From the NCBI GenBank assembly GCA_030418545.1, contig QAIB01000019.1:1-45628 (forward strand): a stretch of 45,628 bases of DNA. The letters are read 5' to 3'. Source of the DNA: Xenophilus aerolatus (lineage in GTDB: Bacteria > Pseudomonadota > Gammaproteobacteria > Burkholderiales > Burkholderiaceae_C). Numbering within the stretch: position 1 is the first letter of the stretch; every line of letters starts with the position of its first letter. The notes below the pieces were generated by a model, which was not told the origin of the DNA, did not search any database, and saw nothing but the letters and a program-made list of their open reading frames with translations. Below, one piece after another: positions 1 through 7,225 of this stretch. The position numbers and the translations under genes were made by a program.

Positions 1-124
1 TTGGATCGAAGGCTGGTACAACCGCCAGCGCTTGCACTCGGCCAACGGCTTCCTGCCCCCAGTGATCTGGGAGAGCACCCGCTTGGCTGCATGACTTGAT
101 GTACGTGGAAACGAGGCAGGGTCA
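1..124 (+). mobile_element. Right end of an IS3-family insertion sequence
   Basis: This is the last 124 bases of an IS copy whose start lies outside the window. It holds the C-terminal codons of the transposase and then a terminal repeat at about 100-124. The reverse complement of that repeat matches the start of the IS at 45502-45526 at 23 of 25 positions, and both outermost ends have the TG...CA form usual for the IS3 family. The two copies point the same way. The IS has landed inside a toxin gene, whose 3' part resumes at about 127. Confidence 0.85.
2..94 (+). CDS. IS3-family transposase, C-terminal end (partial)
   Basis: Thirty codons and a TGA stop are visible. The peptide contains WYNRQRLHSANGFLPP, which matches the conserved C-terminal end of IS3-family OrfB integrase-type transposases (usual form YNxxRxHSALGYxSP). 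That region follows the last glutamate of the DDE catalytic triad. The DDE residues themselves lie upstream of the window and cannot be checked. The stop codon is only a few bases before the terminal inverted repeat, as expected for the last gene of such an element. Confidence 0.85.
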   Translation, partial: WIEGWYNRQRLHSANGFLPPVIWESTRLAA

Positions 125-126
125 GG

Positions 127-279
127 TTCCCGAAGAACGACAAGGCGAACATCACGCAGGACGAGAAGAAGGCGCTGCAATTCGCCGGTAAGGCGTTCTT
201 GCAACTGTCCGGGGAAGCGTTGTCGAAGGCGTTGCAGTCGGGCGTGTTATTGGAGGTGCATTGTGAGCAAGATCATTGA
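127..279 (+). pseudogene. RelE/HigB-like toxin, 3' fragment cut by the IS
   Basis: An open frame resumes directly after the IS and reads about 50 codons to a TGA at 277-279. The peptide has FPKNDKANITQDE, then KALQFAGKAFLQLSGEALSKAL, then LLEV. This is the typical C-terminal part of RelE/HigB-like mRNA interferase toxins that pair with NadS-type antitoxins. The N-terminal half, including the start, is missing because the IS occupies it, so the toxin is inactive unless a promoter and start in the IS rescue it, which is unlikely. The fragment overlaps the antitoxin start by 17 bases, the usual toxin-antitoxin arrangement. Confidence 0.75.
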
Positions 280-565
280 ATCCCTGCGTGACGACCTGGC
301 AGCGCTCCATGAAGTGGGCGCGATCAGCAAGGTAACGATGCGCGAGTTCGACGCGATATGCCCGCCGCCGGTACGGGAGTTCGGCGCCGAGGACATCAGG
401 CGCCTACGGGAGAAACTGAAATTCAGCCAGCCGGTGTTCGCGCATCACCTGCACACCTCGGCATCGACTGTGCGCAAGTGGGAGCAAGGCGAAACCCGGC
501 CTGCTGGTCCGGCGCTCAAGTTGCTCAACGTCATCGCCGACAAGGGTTTGCAGGCCATCATTTGA
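263..565 (+). CDS. NadS/HigA-like antitoxin, XRE-family DNA-binding protein
   Basis: A 100-residue protein starts with GTG at 263 and overlaps the toxin fragment by 17 bases. The N-terminal part (SKIIESLRDDLAALHEVGAI, then TMREFDAICPPPV) is typical of the NadS family. Residues about 44-90 form a Cro/CI-type helix-turn-helix (LREKLKFSQPVFAHHL then TSASTVRKWEQGETRP). Family members bind the toxin and repress their own operon. The partner toxin gene is destroyed by the IS, so this is an orphan antitoxin. It could still act as a repressor at the promoter of the genes that follow, since the next gene starts only about 25 bases later. The IS has removed the native promoter. Confidence 0.85.
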   Translation: MSKIIESLRDDLAALHEVGAISKVTMREFDAICPPPVREFGAEDIRRLREKLKFSQPVFAHHLHTSASTVRKWEQGETRPAGPALKLLNVIADKGLQAII

Positions 566-589
566 TGCTTGGCACAATGGAGACAGGCG

Positions 590-1408
590 GTGGCGACACG
601 GATTGACCCTTTCAGTTCACAGCACCTTGAAGCAGCCTGTCGTGTCCTGGCCGATACCGAGCGCGGCCTGAGCGGCACGCAGATTGAGCGATTGCTGCAA
701 GAAATCGAGATTGCCGACACGTCGCCCGGCACGACCAAGTGGAAGCGATTGTTCAATGCACTGGCCGGGGTACAGAACCAGCATCAGGTCGGCAACCATC
801 TCATCCTGTTCATCAATCGCGCGATGAACCCGGTGAACTACGCCCGTGACCCTGGGACGTTCGCCTGGCGGCGCGACGAACTCAATGTCGTCCTGGCCTT
901 CTCAGGCTTCTACGTGCGCGAGGATGGCAAGGTCGGACATGCCGACAAGGCAACGACACTCGACGCCGCCCGCGCGCGTGCTGGGCGACTCAAGGCAGCG
1001 CTGGAAAGCCGTACCGTGCATGCGGAAGTCCTGAACTACTGCCGCGCCGAGCTGCTGGACGAAAATTATTTCCATGCCGTCTTCGAGGCGACGAAGGGTG
1101 TTGCGGAGCGGATTCGCCTGCTGACGGGCCTGAACGGTGACGGCGCTGATCTGGTGACCAAGGCATTTGCAGGCCAACAGCCCGTCCTGGCCTTGGGGCC
1201 GCTCACCACCGAGTCCGAAAAGAGCGAGCAAAAAGGTTTTGCCAACTTGCTGATTGGCCTATTCGGGGCCGTGCGCAATCCGCTGGCCCACGCACCCAAG
1301 ACGAATTGGCCCATGTCCGAGCAAGATGCACTGGACATCCTGACGCTGGTATCGCTGATTCATCGCAAGCTGGATGGCACCATGAAAGTAGCTTCGGCAT
1401 CGCCATAA
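590..1408 (+). CDS. TIGR02391 (Hypoth_Ymh) family protein with HEPN-like motif
   Basis: This gene encodes about 272 residues. I prefer GTG at 590 because GGAG lies 8 bases upstream; a TTG at 569 would add 7 residues but has no ribosome site. The C-terminal half carries the TIGR02391 hallmarks RIRLLTGLNGDGADLV and, later, GLFGAVRNPLAHAP. RNPLAH fits the R-x4-6-H motif of HEPN-fold RNases seen in many abortive-infection and toxin proteins. No biochemical role is established for the family, but its genes often lie in defence and mobile regions. It heads a tight run with the two genes downstream (13 and 7 base gaps), which suggests one transcript and a shared function. That it is an RNase is inference from the motif. 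Confidence 0.75.
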   Translation: MATRIDPFSSQHLEAACRVLADTERGLSGTQIERLLQEIEIADTSPGTTKWKRLFNALAGVQNQHQVGNHLILFINRAMNPVNYARDPGTFAWRRDELNVVLAFSGFYVREDGKVGHADKATTLDAARARAGRLKAALESRTVHAEVLNYCRAELLDENYFHAVFEATKGVAERIRLLTGLNGDGADLVTKAFAGQQPVLALGPLTTESEKSEQKGFANLLIGLFGAVRNPLAHAPKTNWPMSEQDALDILTLVSLIHRKLDGTMKVASASP

Positions 1409-1421
1409 AGGAAAAGCAAGA

Positions 1422-2705
1422 ATGGACGAGGCGATCGCTGTCTTCTCCCGGAAAGGGATTTTCCAGACCGCGATCGCCGCGCGCGACGTTCGCAGCCGGG
1501 AGCACGCACGCAAGTTGTGGCCCTTGGTGTCCTCTAGTGCATCACGGCAGATGGTGACATGGGTTAGCCCATCCTTTGAAAATGGGAAGCTGCGTCGGCG
1601 ATCCCATTTCCGGATACTTCCTGCCCAGCACACCTATAGCCCCAAAGCGCACTTCGATGATGAAGAAGCTAGTCGGTGGCGCACCGTGCAGGAAAGCGCC
1701 GAACACCGACGAGCAAAGGAACTTGTCGCGGCTGAACTAGCCCGACGCTTGAACGCCGGACTTGCAATGCCCTGGGCGTTCAAGGACGCGGATGCGTCTG
1801 ACTATCCGTTGGAAGGCAACTTGCTGCTTGGCGCCGATCGGGTGGCGATCGAGCACCTGCTGGAGACACCTTTCGGCAGCCAATTCCGACTCGACGTTGC
1901 CGTGCTCGGGCCGCCTGTCCAGACCGAGCCGATGGTGCTGGGGGGCGTTGAAATCGAACTCGGGCACGCCTTCGATGGGCGCAAGGCGCTAATCGGAAAA
2001 TCGCTCGGATTCCCCCTCATCTCCATCGACATCACCGAGATGACGCTGGCAGAACTCACACCGGAATGGGCGCAGAAGGTGCTGACCGCCACCACGCGGA
2101 GTCATGAGCAAGGGCGCCGGCAGACGTACATCTACCTGCATGATCTCCTGTACCCCCTCTACGCGCAGCTACCGGTATTTCTCGACGACGAACAACGCCA
2201 CCAGTTCCTTGTGTTTGCGGACGACAACACCCTAAACAAGCTAGTGCGCTGGATGAACGCGCTGGCCGAAAAGCTGGAGTACCCGAAGGGTACGGTCGCC
2301 GTTGCCCTGGTCAATGGCAAAAACGAACAGTCGCGCAAGATGTTGGAACGCGCTGGACAGGTGGTTGGTCCCGACTGGGCTGAATTCAACGACCAGCGAT
2401 GCCTGCGTCTGACCCTTCCGCGACCCAAAGGTCCGGCTGATCTCCAGGCTCATCGCTTCCACATGACGATGGCGCGCGTTCTGCTGTCGCACACCGATGC
2501 GCTCGTTGGCTACAAGTATTGCAACGGCGTGGACAACAACCACCCCGAAGAAGACGTGTGGGTTGCGCATCGCTGGATCGCCGACCTGAAAACTCATACC
2601 CAGCACCGCGTATTGCCAAAGCGACTGGCCGAACCGATCAACAGGTTGATCGCGGTGGTTTCGGACCTGCATCGCAATCACGTGGCAACCAGCCAAGAGG
2701 CGTGA
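1422..2705 (+). CDS. CoiA-like predicted PD-(D/E)XK nuclease
   Basis: This is a 427-residue protein. Residues 91-200 resemble the nuclease core of CoiA-like competence proteins: an EHRRAKEL segment (94-101), then FRLDVAVL with Asp158, then GGVEIELGH with Glu177 and Glu179, then lysines at 188 and 193 before LGFPLISIDI. The spacing D-(about 18)-ExE-...-K fits a PD-(D/E)XK fold in which the second acidic strand has E-x-E. The remaining 220 residues have no motif I recognise and may bind substrate or a partner. The gene begins 13 bases after the TIGR02391 gene and is followed 7 bases later by a second possible nuclease. The fold assignment is by motif only, and the biological role is unknown. 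Codon use looks like its neighbours. Confidence 0.6.
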   Translation: MDEAIAVFSRKGIFQTAIAARDVRSREHARKLWPLVSSSASRQMVTWVSPSFENGKLRRRSHFRILPAQHTYSPKAHFDDEEASRWRTVQESAEHRRAKELVAAELARRLNAGLAMPWAFKDADASDYPLEGNLLLGADRVAIEHLLETPFGSQFRLDVAVLGPPVQTEPMVLGGVEIELGHAFDGRKALIGKSLGFPLISIDITEMTLAELTPEWAQKVLTATTRSHEQGRRQTYIYLHDLLYPLYAQLPVFLDDEQRHQFLVFADDNTLNKLVRWMNALAEKLEYPKGTVAVALVNGKNEQSRKMLERAGQVVGPDWAEFNDQRCLRLTLPRPKGPADLQAHRFHMTMARVLLSHTDALVGYKYCNGVDNNHPEEDVWVAHRWIADLKTHTQHRVLPKRLAEPINRLIAVVSDLHRNHVATSQEA

Positions 2706-2712
2706 CCGTCCC

Positions 2713-3423
2713 ATGCCGGAAATCATCCTGCGGGCAGACATTCCAGCGGAGCTAAGGGCCAGGCTAGCCGAGTTGGATATTGACGTCCCTCTACGCTCAG
2801 ACGGCCGCCGCAAGCATCATGCAGAGCGCTATTGCATCGCGCACCTGCTTGCGACACTGCCGGTCGAACAGTTCTCGTTCCCGCTGACTCTGACCCATTC
2901 AGACAAGCCGGATTTCCTCATGGCAATGCCTGGCGCTGACGTGGGGATCGAGCACACCGAAGCCGTACCGGAGAACATCGCCCACGCGGATTTTCTTCGC
3001 GAAAAGGAAGGGTTGGGGCCGGATGTCTACTTCACTCCCCATGTTAAATCAGGGGAGCCCAAGAAAACGGCCGACGAACTCCGTCGCGAGATCGAGGCCG
3101 ATGAGTCCGGCTCTGGCTGGTGTGGCGATTCACCAGAGCGTGAATGGGCTGCAGCGATAGCGCACTGTGTCAAGGAGAAGATGCCGAAGGCAACAGCAGA
3201 CGGCTTCGTTCGATATCCAGTCAACTGGCTGATCGTCTATGACAATTGGCCGCTGCCAGCGATCGACTACGCCAAAGCGGCTCCGTACCTTGCGCCGCTT
3301 CTGGCGGACATGGATGCCTTTTCGGTATTCGACACGATCTTTGTCCATGACGATTCGCATATGTGCGAGTTTCGTGATGCTCCAGTCATCCAGATATTGC
3401 GACCGCTACAGGCGCCGCAGTAG
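2713..3423 (+). CDS. Uncharacterised protein, possible PD-(D/E)XK nuclease
   Basis: This is a 236-residue protein without transmembrane or signal segments. The middle has LTHSDKPDFLMAMPG then VGIEHTEA, that is Asp67 followed by Glu80 and Glu83, preceded by a helical ERYCIAHLLATLP segment. This order (helix, D, E-x-x-E) resembles the start of a PD-(D/E)XK core, but I cannot point to a convincing catalytic lysine. A hydrophobic strand NWLIVYDNWPLP follows near 175. It starts 7 bases after the CoiA-like gene. Its last 38 bases overlap the 3' end of the convergent ATPase gene, so the two transcripts would be complementary there. I do not recognise a named family, and the nuclease suggestion is weak. 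Confidence 0.55.
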   Translation: MPEIILRADIPAELRARLAELDIDVPLRSDGRRKHHAERYCIAHLLATLPVEQFSFPLTLTHSDKPDFLMAMPGADVGIEHTEAVPENIAHADFLREKEGLGPDVYFTPHVKSGEPKKTADELRREIEADESGSGWCGDSPEREWAAAIAHCVKEKMPKATADGFVRYPVNWLIVYDNWPLPAIDYAKAAPYLAPLLADMDAFSVFDTIFVHDDSHMCEFRDAPVIQILRPLQAPQ

Positions 3424-6034
3424 CGGTCGGTCCTGCTTTGCGCTTCTTGGCCGTCTCCACGCTGCGTTTGTCGATCTGCGCGCGCCATGTCTCCAGCGCC
3501 GTAATGTCGGCAAGCAGTTCATCCGGATCGGGGACTGCAACGCCGCCCAGAAGTGCCTTGTCGTGTGCGTAGTTCGAGCACTTCGTCATGCCGGCATTGA
3601 CCTGGGCATAGTCCTCATCATCGACCACAACCCCGGCGAGCCGCTGGGTTTCCACACCCTTGCGGAAACGAAGGATGACCTCGCGCAGCAGGACTTCTTC
3701 AACCGCGCGTTCCCATGCCATGCGCAATCGGAAATAGGCGTCGATGGTTTTCCGACGATGCTCCTGATCCTCGCCATCCTTGTGCAACTTGGCGATGGAT
3801 TGCTGTTGAGCCTTTAGTGCGCCGATCCGCTTGCTCGCATTCTTTCCTTCAAACGGCAGCTCTGGATCGGCGACCCCGAATCCCTCGGCGCGGCGAACCA
3901 GGCTTTGGGTAGAAATTGCCACACCGGCCGATTTCGCTTCTTCCACCAGGAGGCACAGAAAGTAGATGTCATGAGTGAACACGACGACCTGGCGGTGCGC
4001 GGCTTCGGTGGCCAGACGCCTTGCCACACGCTCTCGCCTGCGATGATCGAGCGAAGACACGGGATCATCGAACACGATGCCGCCCTTGCCCCCGCTCAAT
4101 CCGACTTCGGCCAAAAAGGAACCGATCGCCACGGCGCGCTGTTCACCTTCGCTCAGGATGTCGCCGGGGCTACGGCTTTGCGGCAGTTCCAATTTCAGCT
4201 TGTGCAAAGCCTTGCCCCTGTCGGCGCGACTCTGAAGCGAAACGCTCAACGTACCGACACTCAACGCCTTGAATTCGCGATTGAGCGCTTCAGCCAGTTC
4301 CTTGGACACAACCTTCTCGGCCATGTCCGATGCTTTCAGCGAGATGGCATTCGTCTTGACGGCGGATAGGCACTGCGCGAGTTTCGCCTGATGGATGAGC
4401 TTGCTAACAGCCGTAACCACGGCGTCCCTGACTTGGCGCAGTCTGACCCGCGCATCGAGTTCCGTGAACTGCTTCTGGAGCGCGGCGCGGGCCTTCTCGT
4501 CCGATGCCTTCTCCAAGGTTTCGGCCTCGGCGTTCAATTTGTCAGCCAGCGCTTGAAGTCGCGCCGCCGGGTTCACCAAGGCTTGAGCAACGCTCTCCCA
4601 TTGGTGTGAGAGCACCGCCGCTTTGATGGCTTCCTGGCGAGTCGTCAGCAGCGTCTCGAACGCCTTGGTGTCGGCGGCCAGTTGCAGATCTAGGGTTTCA
4701 ATCTCGCCGTGGGTCACATCGTCGATATTCAACGCCAGACTCTGCGCGATGAATGGTTTGTATTCTGCGTACAGGGCGGTACGACGTGCCTGTGAGGTTT
4801 TTTCGGCCTCTTGCTGGATGAAGGCCTCGAAACGCAGCAAACGAGCGGCGCCTTCTGCTAAAGGTTGCTGGCATAGCGGGCAAGGCGTATCCGAGCCCAG
4901 GTCGGGGAACGCCTTATCCGGGTGAGATTCGACGGCGAACTTGCGCGAGGCTTCGAACAATTCGCGCCAGACTTCTCCCCCGGTGCCCGGCAGCAGGTTC
5001 TCACTCTCCTTGAACTCCTTGGCTGCAAGCGCGGCTGCCGCCTGTGCGGTGCGATAACTGTCCGCCAAGCTACGGAGCTTGGCGACGACGGATTGGTCTA
5101 CCAGCGCGCCTTTGCCAGTGGCATTTGTCGCTATGGCCGCGACGCGGCGGGCTCGCAAGCGCAATTGAGCTGCCTTCTCCTTCGGGTTGTTCTCCTTCAG
5201 GCTCTTGTCCAGTGCCACATGCTGAGCCAACTCTTCCGGCGTCAGGGTGGCCAGCGCGTCAATCTGAGCTTGGGTTGTCTTCGCGGATAGTGATGCGATC
5301 AGCTTGCCGACCGCTGTGTCGCCTTGCAGCGGCGCAAACGCGGAGAGGTCGGCGGCGGATTGCGCATGTTCTGCATCAATCGTGGTCTTCAACTGTTTGC
5401 AAATTTTCGCCAGTGCCTCGAAGACATCAAGCCCATAAGGCACGTAGGAGAAATCATCCTCGCTGTCCAGGTAAGCCCGCGCGCATCGTGAGTCGAAGAT
5501 TGCGAACGATGACAACTCGGGAGGCGCCGCCTTGCCGTGTGTCCATTGCACATCCTTTGCAACACCGTCAACAGTAATTTCAAAGGCTGCTTCAGGAGCG
5601 CCCGCCTTGCCAGCGGGAAGATGGGCATTCGGATGAATTGCTTCGGTTTGGTCGCGGGCGCGACAGGCGCGCTTGAGTACCCGCGAGTATCCCGACTTAC
5701 CCGAACCGTTGTCGCCGTAGATGACGGTCATTCCGGCGGCACTGAATGACAAGTGCTGATTTTCTGCAATCGCATTGACGTGCCGCATATTCTTCATTGC
5801 GAGCAGTTCTATGTGCGTTGTCACCTTGACCGGCGCCGGAATCTGGTCGGCCGTGAGCGGTTTGGGTTTACGGCCTTTCGGATCGGGGATGCCATGTGCC
5901 AACTTGAGCAACGCGAACAGATCGTCTTGGTCATCCGCCGTCAATGTCTGTTTGGCCAGCAGGCGCGCGACTGCATCGCTTTGCCATGCGGGCAACCCCT
6001 GAGTCCAAACCAGTATTTCTTGCAGTATCGACAT
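3386..6034 (-). CDS. RloC/SMC-like AAA ATPase with zinc hook
   Basis: This 882-residue protein has the head-coil-head layout of SMC/Rad50-like ATPases. Walker A GDNGSGKS is at 107-114, followed by helical arms and a zinc-hook motif CPLC at 385-388. After more coiled coil come the ABC signature LSEGEQ (627-632), Walker B IVFDDP (653-658), D-loop SLDH (661-664) and H-loop FTHD (686-689). About 190 residues follow the ATPase, with Arg776, Glu780 and a late NYAHD (His824). An ATPase head with zinc hook plus such a tail is the plan of RloC, a phage-defence tRNA anticodon nuclease, and PrrC uses an Arg-Glu-His triad. Whether this tail is a nuclease is inference. The gene is convergent with, and overlaps by 38 bases, the preceding three-gene operon. 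It would act in the cytoplasm on nucleic acid or translation. Confidence 0.8.
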   Translation of the reverse strand: MSILQEILVWTQGLPAWQSDAVARLLAKQTLTADDQDDLFALLKLAHGIPDPKGRKPKPLTADQIPAPVKVTTHIELLAMKNMRHVNAIAENQHLSFSAAGMTVIYGDNGSGKSGYSRVLKRACRARDQTEAIHPNAHLPAGKAGAPEAAFEITVDGVAKDVQWTHGKAAPPELSSFAIFDSRCARAYLDSEDDFSYVPYGLDVFEALAKICKQLKTTIDAEHAQSAADLSAFAPLQGDTAVGKLIASLSAKTTQAQIDALATLTPEELAQHVALDKSLKENNPKEKAAQLRLRARRVAAIATNATGKGALVDQSVVAKLRSLADSYRTAQAAAALAAKEFKESENLLPGTGGEVWRELFEASRKFAVESHPDKAFPDLGSDTPCPLCQQPLAEGAARLLRFEAFIQQEAEKTSQARRTALYAEYKPFIAQSLALNIDDVTHGEIETLDLQLAADTKAFETLLTTRQEAIKAAVLSHQWESVAQALVNPAARLQALADKLNAEAETLEKASDEKARAALQKQFTELDARVRLRQVRDAVVTAVSKLIHQAKLAQCLSAVKTNAISLKASDMAEKVVSKELAEALNREFKALSVGTLSVSLQSRADRGKALHKLKLELPQSRSPGDILSEGEQRAVAIGSFLAEVGLSGGKGGIVFDDPVSSLDHRRRERVARRLATEAAHRQVVVFTHDIYFLCLLVEEAKSAGVAISTQSLVRRAEGFGVADPELPFEGKNASKRIGALKAQQQSIAKLHKDGEDQEHRRKTIDAYFRLRMAWERAVEEVLLREVILRFRKGVETQRLAGVVVDDEDYAQVNAGMTKCSNYAHDKALLGGVAVPDPDELLADITALETWRAQIDKRSVETAKKRKAGPTATAAPVAVAISG

Positions 6035-6163
6035 AGCCCCCTCCAGTCCTTATTGCAAGTTTTACCCCAAATGGATGCATTGTGCGTCCCGGCGTTCTGC
6101 CGTCGGGTTCGCGGGCTGCGCCCCGCGCCTCGTACCGAGTCGCGTCCATCCGGCTTTGACCCC

Positions 6164-6206
6164 TGACGCCTTCGGCCCTGACGGGCCTGCGCGCTCCGCT
6201 TGCGAA
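6164..6206 (+). repeat. ICE spacer hairpin repeat, copy 1
   Basis: The segment reads GACGCCTTC then GGCCC-TGAC-GGGCC (6174-6187) then TGCGCGCTCCGCTTGC. The same layout, a short G+C hairpin followed by TGCGCGC and CGCTTGC, recurs near 6942, 7508 and 7817, one or more per spacer of this ICE-like segment. Confidence 0.6.
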
Positions 6207-6231
6207 AGGCGGGGTTGTTGGGCGGGGTGTA

Positions 6232-6386
6232 GGCGATCTTGCTGTTCCCTTCACCGTATCACGTCGTTCTCGCCGTCAAGGGCTGCACGCGCCATGCGCG
6301 CTGGCGTCCTGGCGGCCGGCTGCGCCCCCTGACTGCTGCGCTGCGCCGTGCTGAACCCGGTTCCGGGCAATTCCGCCCGAGCAACC
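6232..6386 (+). repeat. Leader repeat A, about 150 bp, upstream of the RadC-like gene
   Basis: This non-coding stretch is repeated at 7055-7206. Shared blocks in the same order include TTCTCGCCGTCAAGGGC, CCTGGCGGCCG, CCCCTGACTGCT, GCGCTGCGCCGTG and CGGGCAATT-CGCCCG. Each copy ends 12-20 bases before the start codon of an ICE gene, so it behaves as a mobile 5' leader rather than a coding relic. The final part contains GGGCAATTCCGCCC, which can fold. The 363-base gap 6035-6397 contains this repeat and hairpin copy 1, and I see no gene in it. Confidence 0.65.
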
Positions 6387-6397
6387 GGAGCACGATC

Positions 6398-6907
6398 ATG
6401 TCGCAACTGTCCTTTCCCTCGTTCGATTCCACGCTGATGGTGCGCGATGCCCACGGGCGCTATCTGCCGGCGTCGGCCGACGACATTCTGGAAGCCGCAC
6501 GCCAGGTCATCGACCAGAAGATGCAGCGCGGTGCCGAGTTCACTTCGCCGGCTGCGGTCAAGGAGTATCTGCGCACCAAGCTGGCGGGCTTCGAGCATGA
6601 AGTCTTCGCGGTGCTGTTCATGGACACGCGCCATCGGTTGATCGAGTACCGGGAGATGTTCCGCGGCACGATCGACGGCGCATCGGTGTATCCGCGTGAG
6701 CTGGTCAAGGAAGCCCTGCGGGGCAATGCGGCAGCGGTGATCGTCAGTCACAACCATCCGAGCGGGAACCCGGAGCCGAGCGCGGCCGACCGGGCGCTGA
6801 CCGAACGGCTGAAGCAGGCGCTAGGACTGGTAGACGTGCGCGTACTCGATCACGTCATCGTCGCGGGCAGCAGCACAACATCCTTCGCCGAACGCGGCCT
6901 GATCTGA
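6398..6907 (+). CDS. RadC-like JAMM-domain protein of ICE type
   Basis: This is a 169-residue protein. ATG at 6398 is preceded by GGAG at about 6387, while upstream in-frame starts lie in the repeated leader and are unlikely. Residues about 45-165 form the MPN/JAMM fold of the RadC family, with a zinc-binding set of Glu68, His118 and His120 in SHNHPSGNPEPSAAD, and Asp131. It lacks the helix-hairpin-helix found in longer chromosomal RadC proteins, as is usual for copies on integrative conjugative elements. RadC was named for DNA repair, but that role is not supported for the family; a metalloprotease or DNA-related role on mobile elements is possible. A strong terminator follows immediately. 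Confidence 0.88.
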   Translation: MSQLSFPSFDSTLMVRDAHGRYLPASADDILEAARQVIDQKMQRGAEFTSPAAVKEYLRTKLAGFEHEVFAVLFMDTRHRLIEYREMFRGTIDGASVYPRELVKEALRGNAAAVIVSHNHPSGNPEPSAADRALTERLKQALGLVDVRVLDHVIVAGSSTTSFAERGLI

Positions 6908-6910
6908 CCA

Positions 6911-6930
6911 AGGGGCTTCGGCCCCTTTTT
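6911..6930 (+). terminator. Rho-independent terminator after the RadC-like gene
   Basis: Four bases after the stop codon is the hairpin AGGGGC-TTCG-GCCCCT running into TTTTT. The UUCG tetraloop and the T run make this a textbook intrinsic terminator, so the RadC-like gene is the end of its transcript and the following small gene needs its own promoter. Confidence 0.9.
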
Positions 6931-6941
6931 GCTGCGCCCGG

Positions 6942-6981
6942 TGAAGCCTTCGGCCCTTGTGGGCCTGCGCGCTTCGCTTGC
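6942..6981 (+). repeat. ICE spacer hairpin repeat, copy 2
   Basis: The stretch reads TGAAGCCTTC then GGCCC-TTGT-GGGCC (6952-6965) then TGCGCGCTTCGCTTGC, the same layout as copy 1 at 6164. It lies just after the RadC terminator in the 318-base spacer 6908-7225, which otherwise holds only leader repeat B. Confidence 0.6.
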
Positions 6982-7054
6982 CCAGCGAAACGCTGCCAGG
7001 AAATCCCAGACAGTGTTTGGGAAATTCAGTCCATCGAAGGTTCGTGGAAGGTAT

Positions 7055-7206
7055 GGCGGTCTTGCTGCTCCCTTTATCGTGCCACGGCGTTCTCGCCGTC
7101 AAGGGCAGCGCGTGCCTGCACGCTTGCGGCCTGGCGGCCGTCGTTGACCCCTGACTGCTTGCGCTGCGCCGTGCCCCGCAAGGGTCGGGCAATTTCGCCC
7201 GGCAAC
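7055..7206 (+). repeat. Leader repeat B, about 150 bp, upstream of the small ICE gene
   Basis: This is the second copy of the leader at 6232-6386, with the same blocks in the same order, including the exact TTCTCGCCGTCAAGGGC and GCGCTGCGCCGTG. It ends about 20 bases before the ATG at 7226. Divergence between the copies is concentrated in the middle, around the CACGC-rich segment, so they are old duplicates rather than an assembly artefact. Confidence 0.65.
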
Positions 7207-7225
7207 CTTTCAGGGGATCAATGCC

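Noticed and set aside
569-589. TTG at 569 as the start of the TIGR02391 gene
   Set aside because: There is no ribosome site before it, whereas GTG at 590 has GGAG at the right distance.
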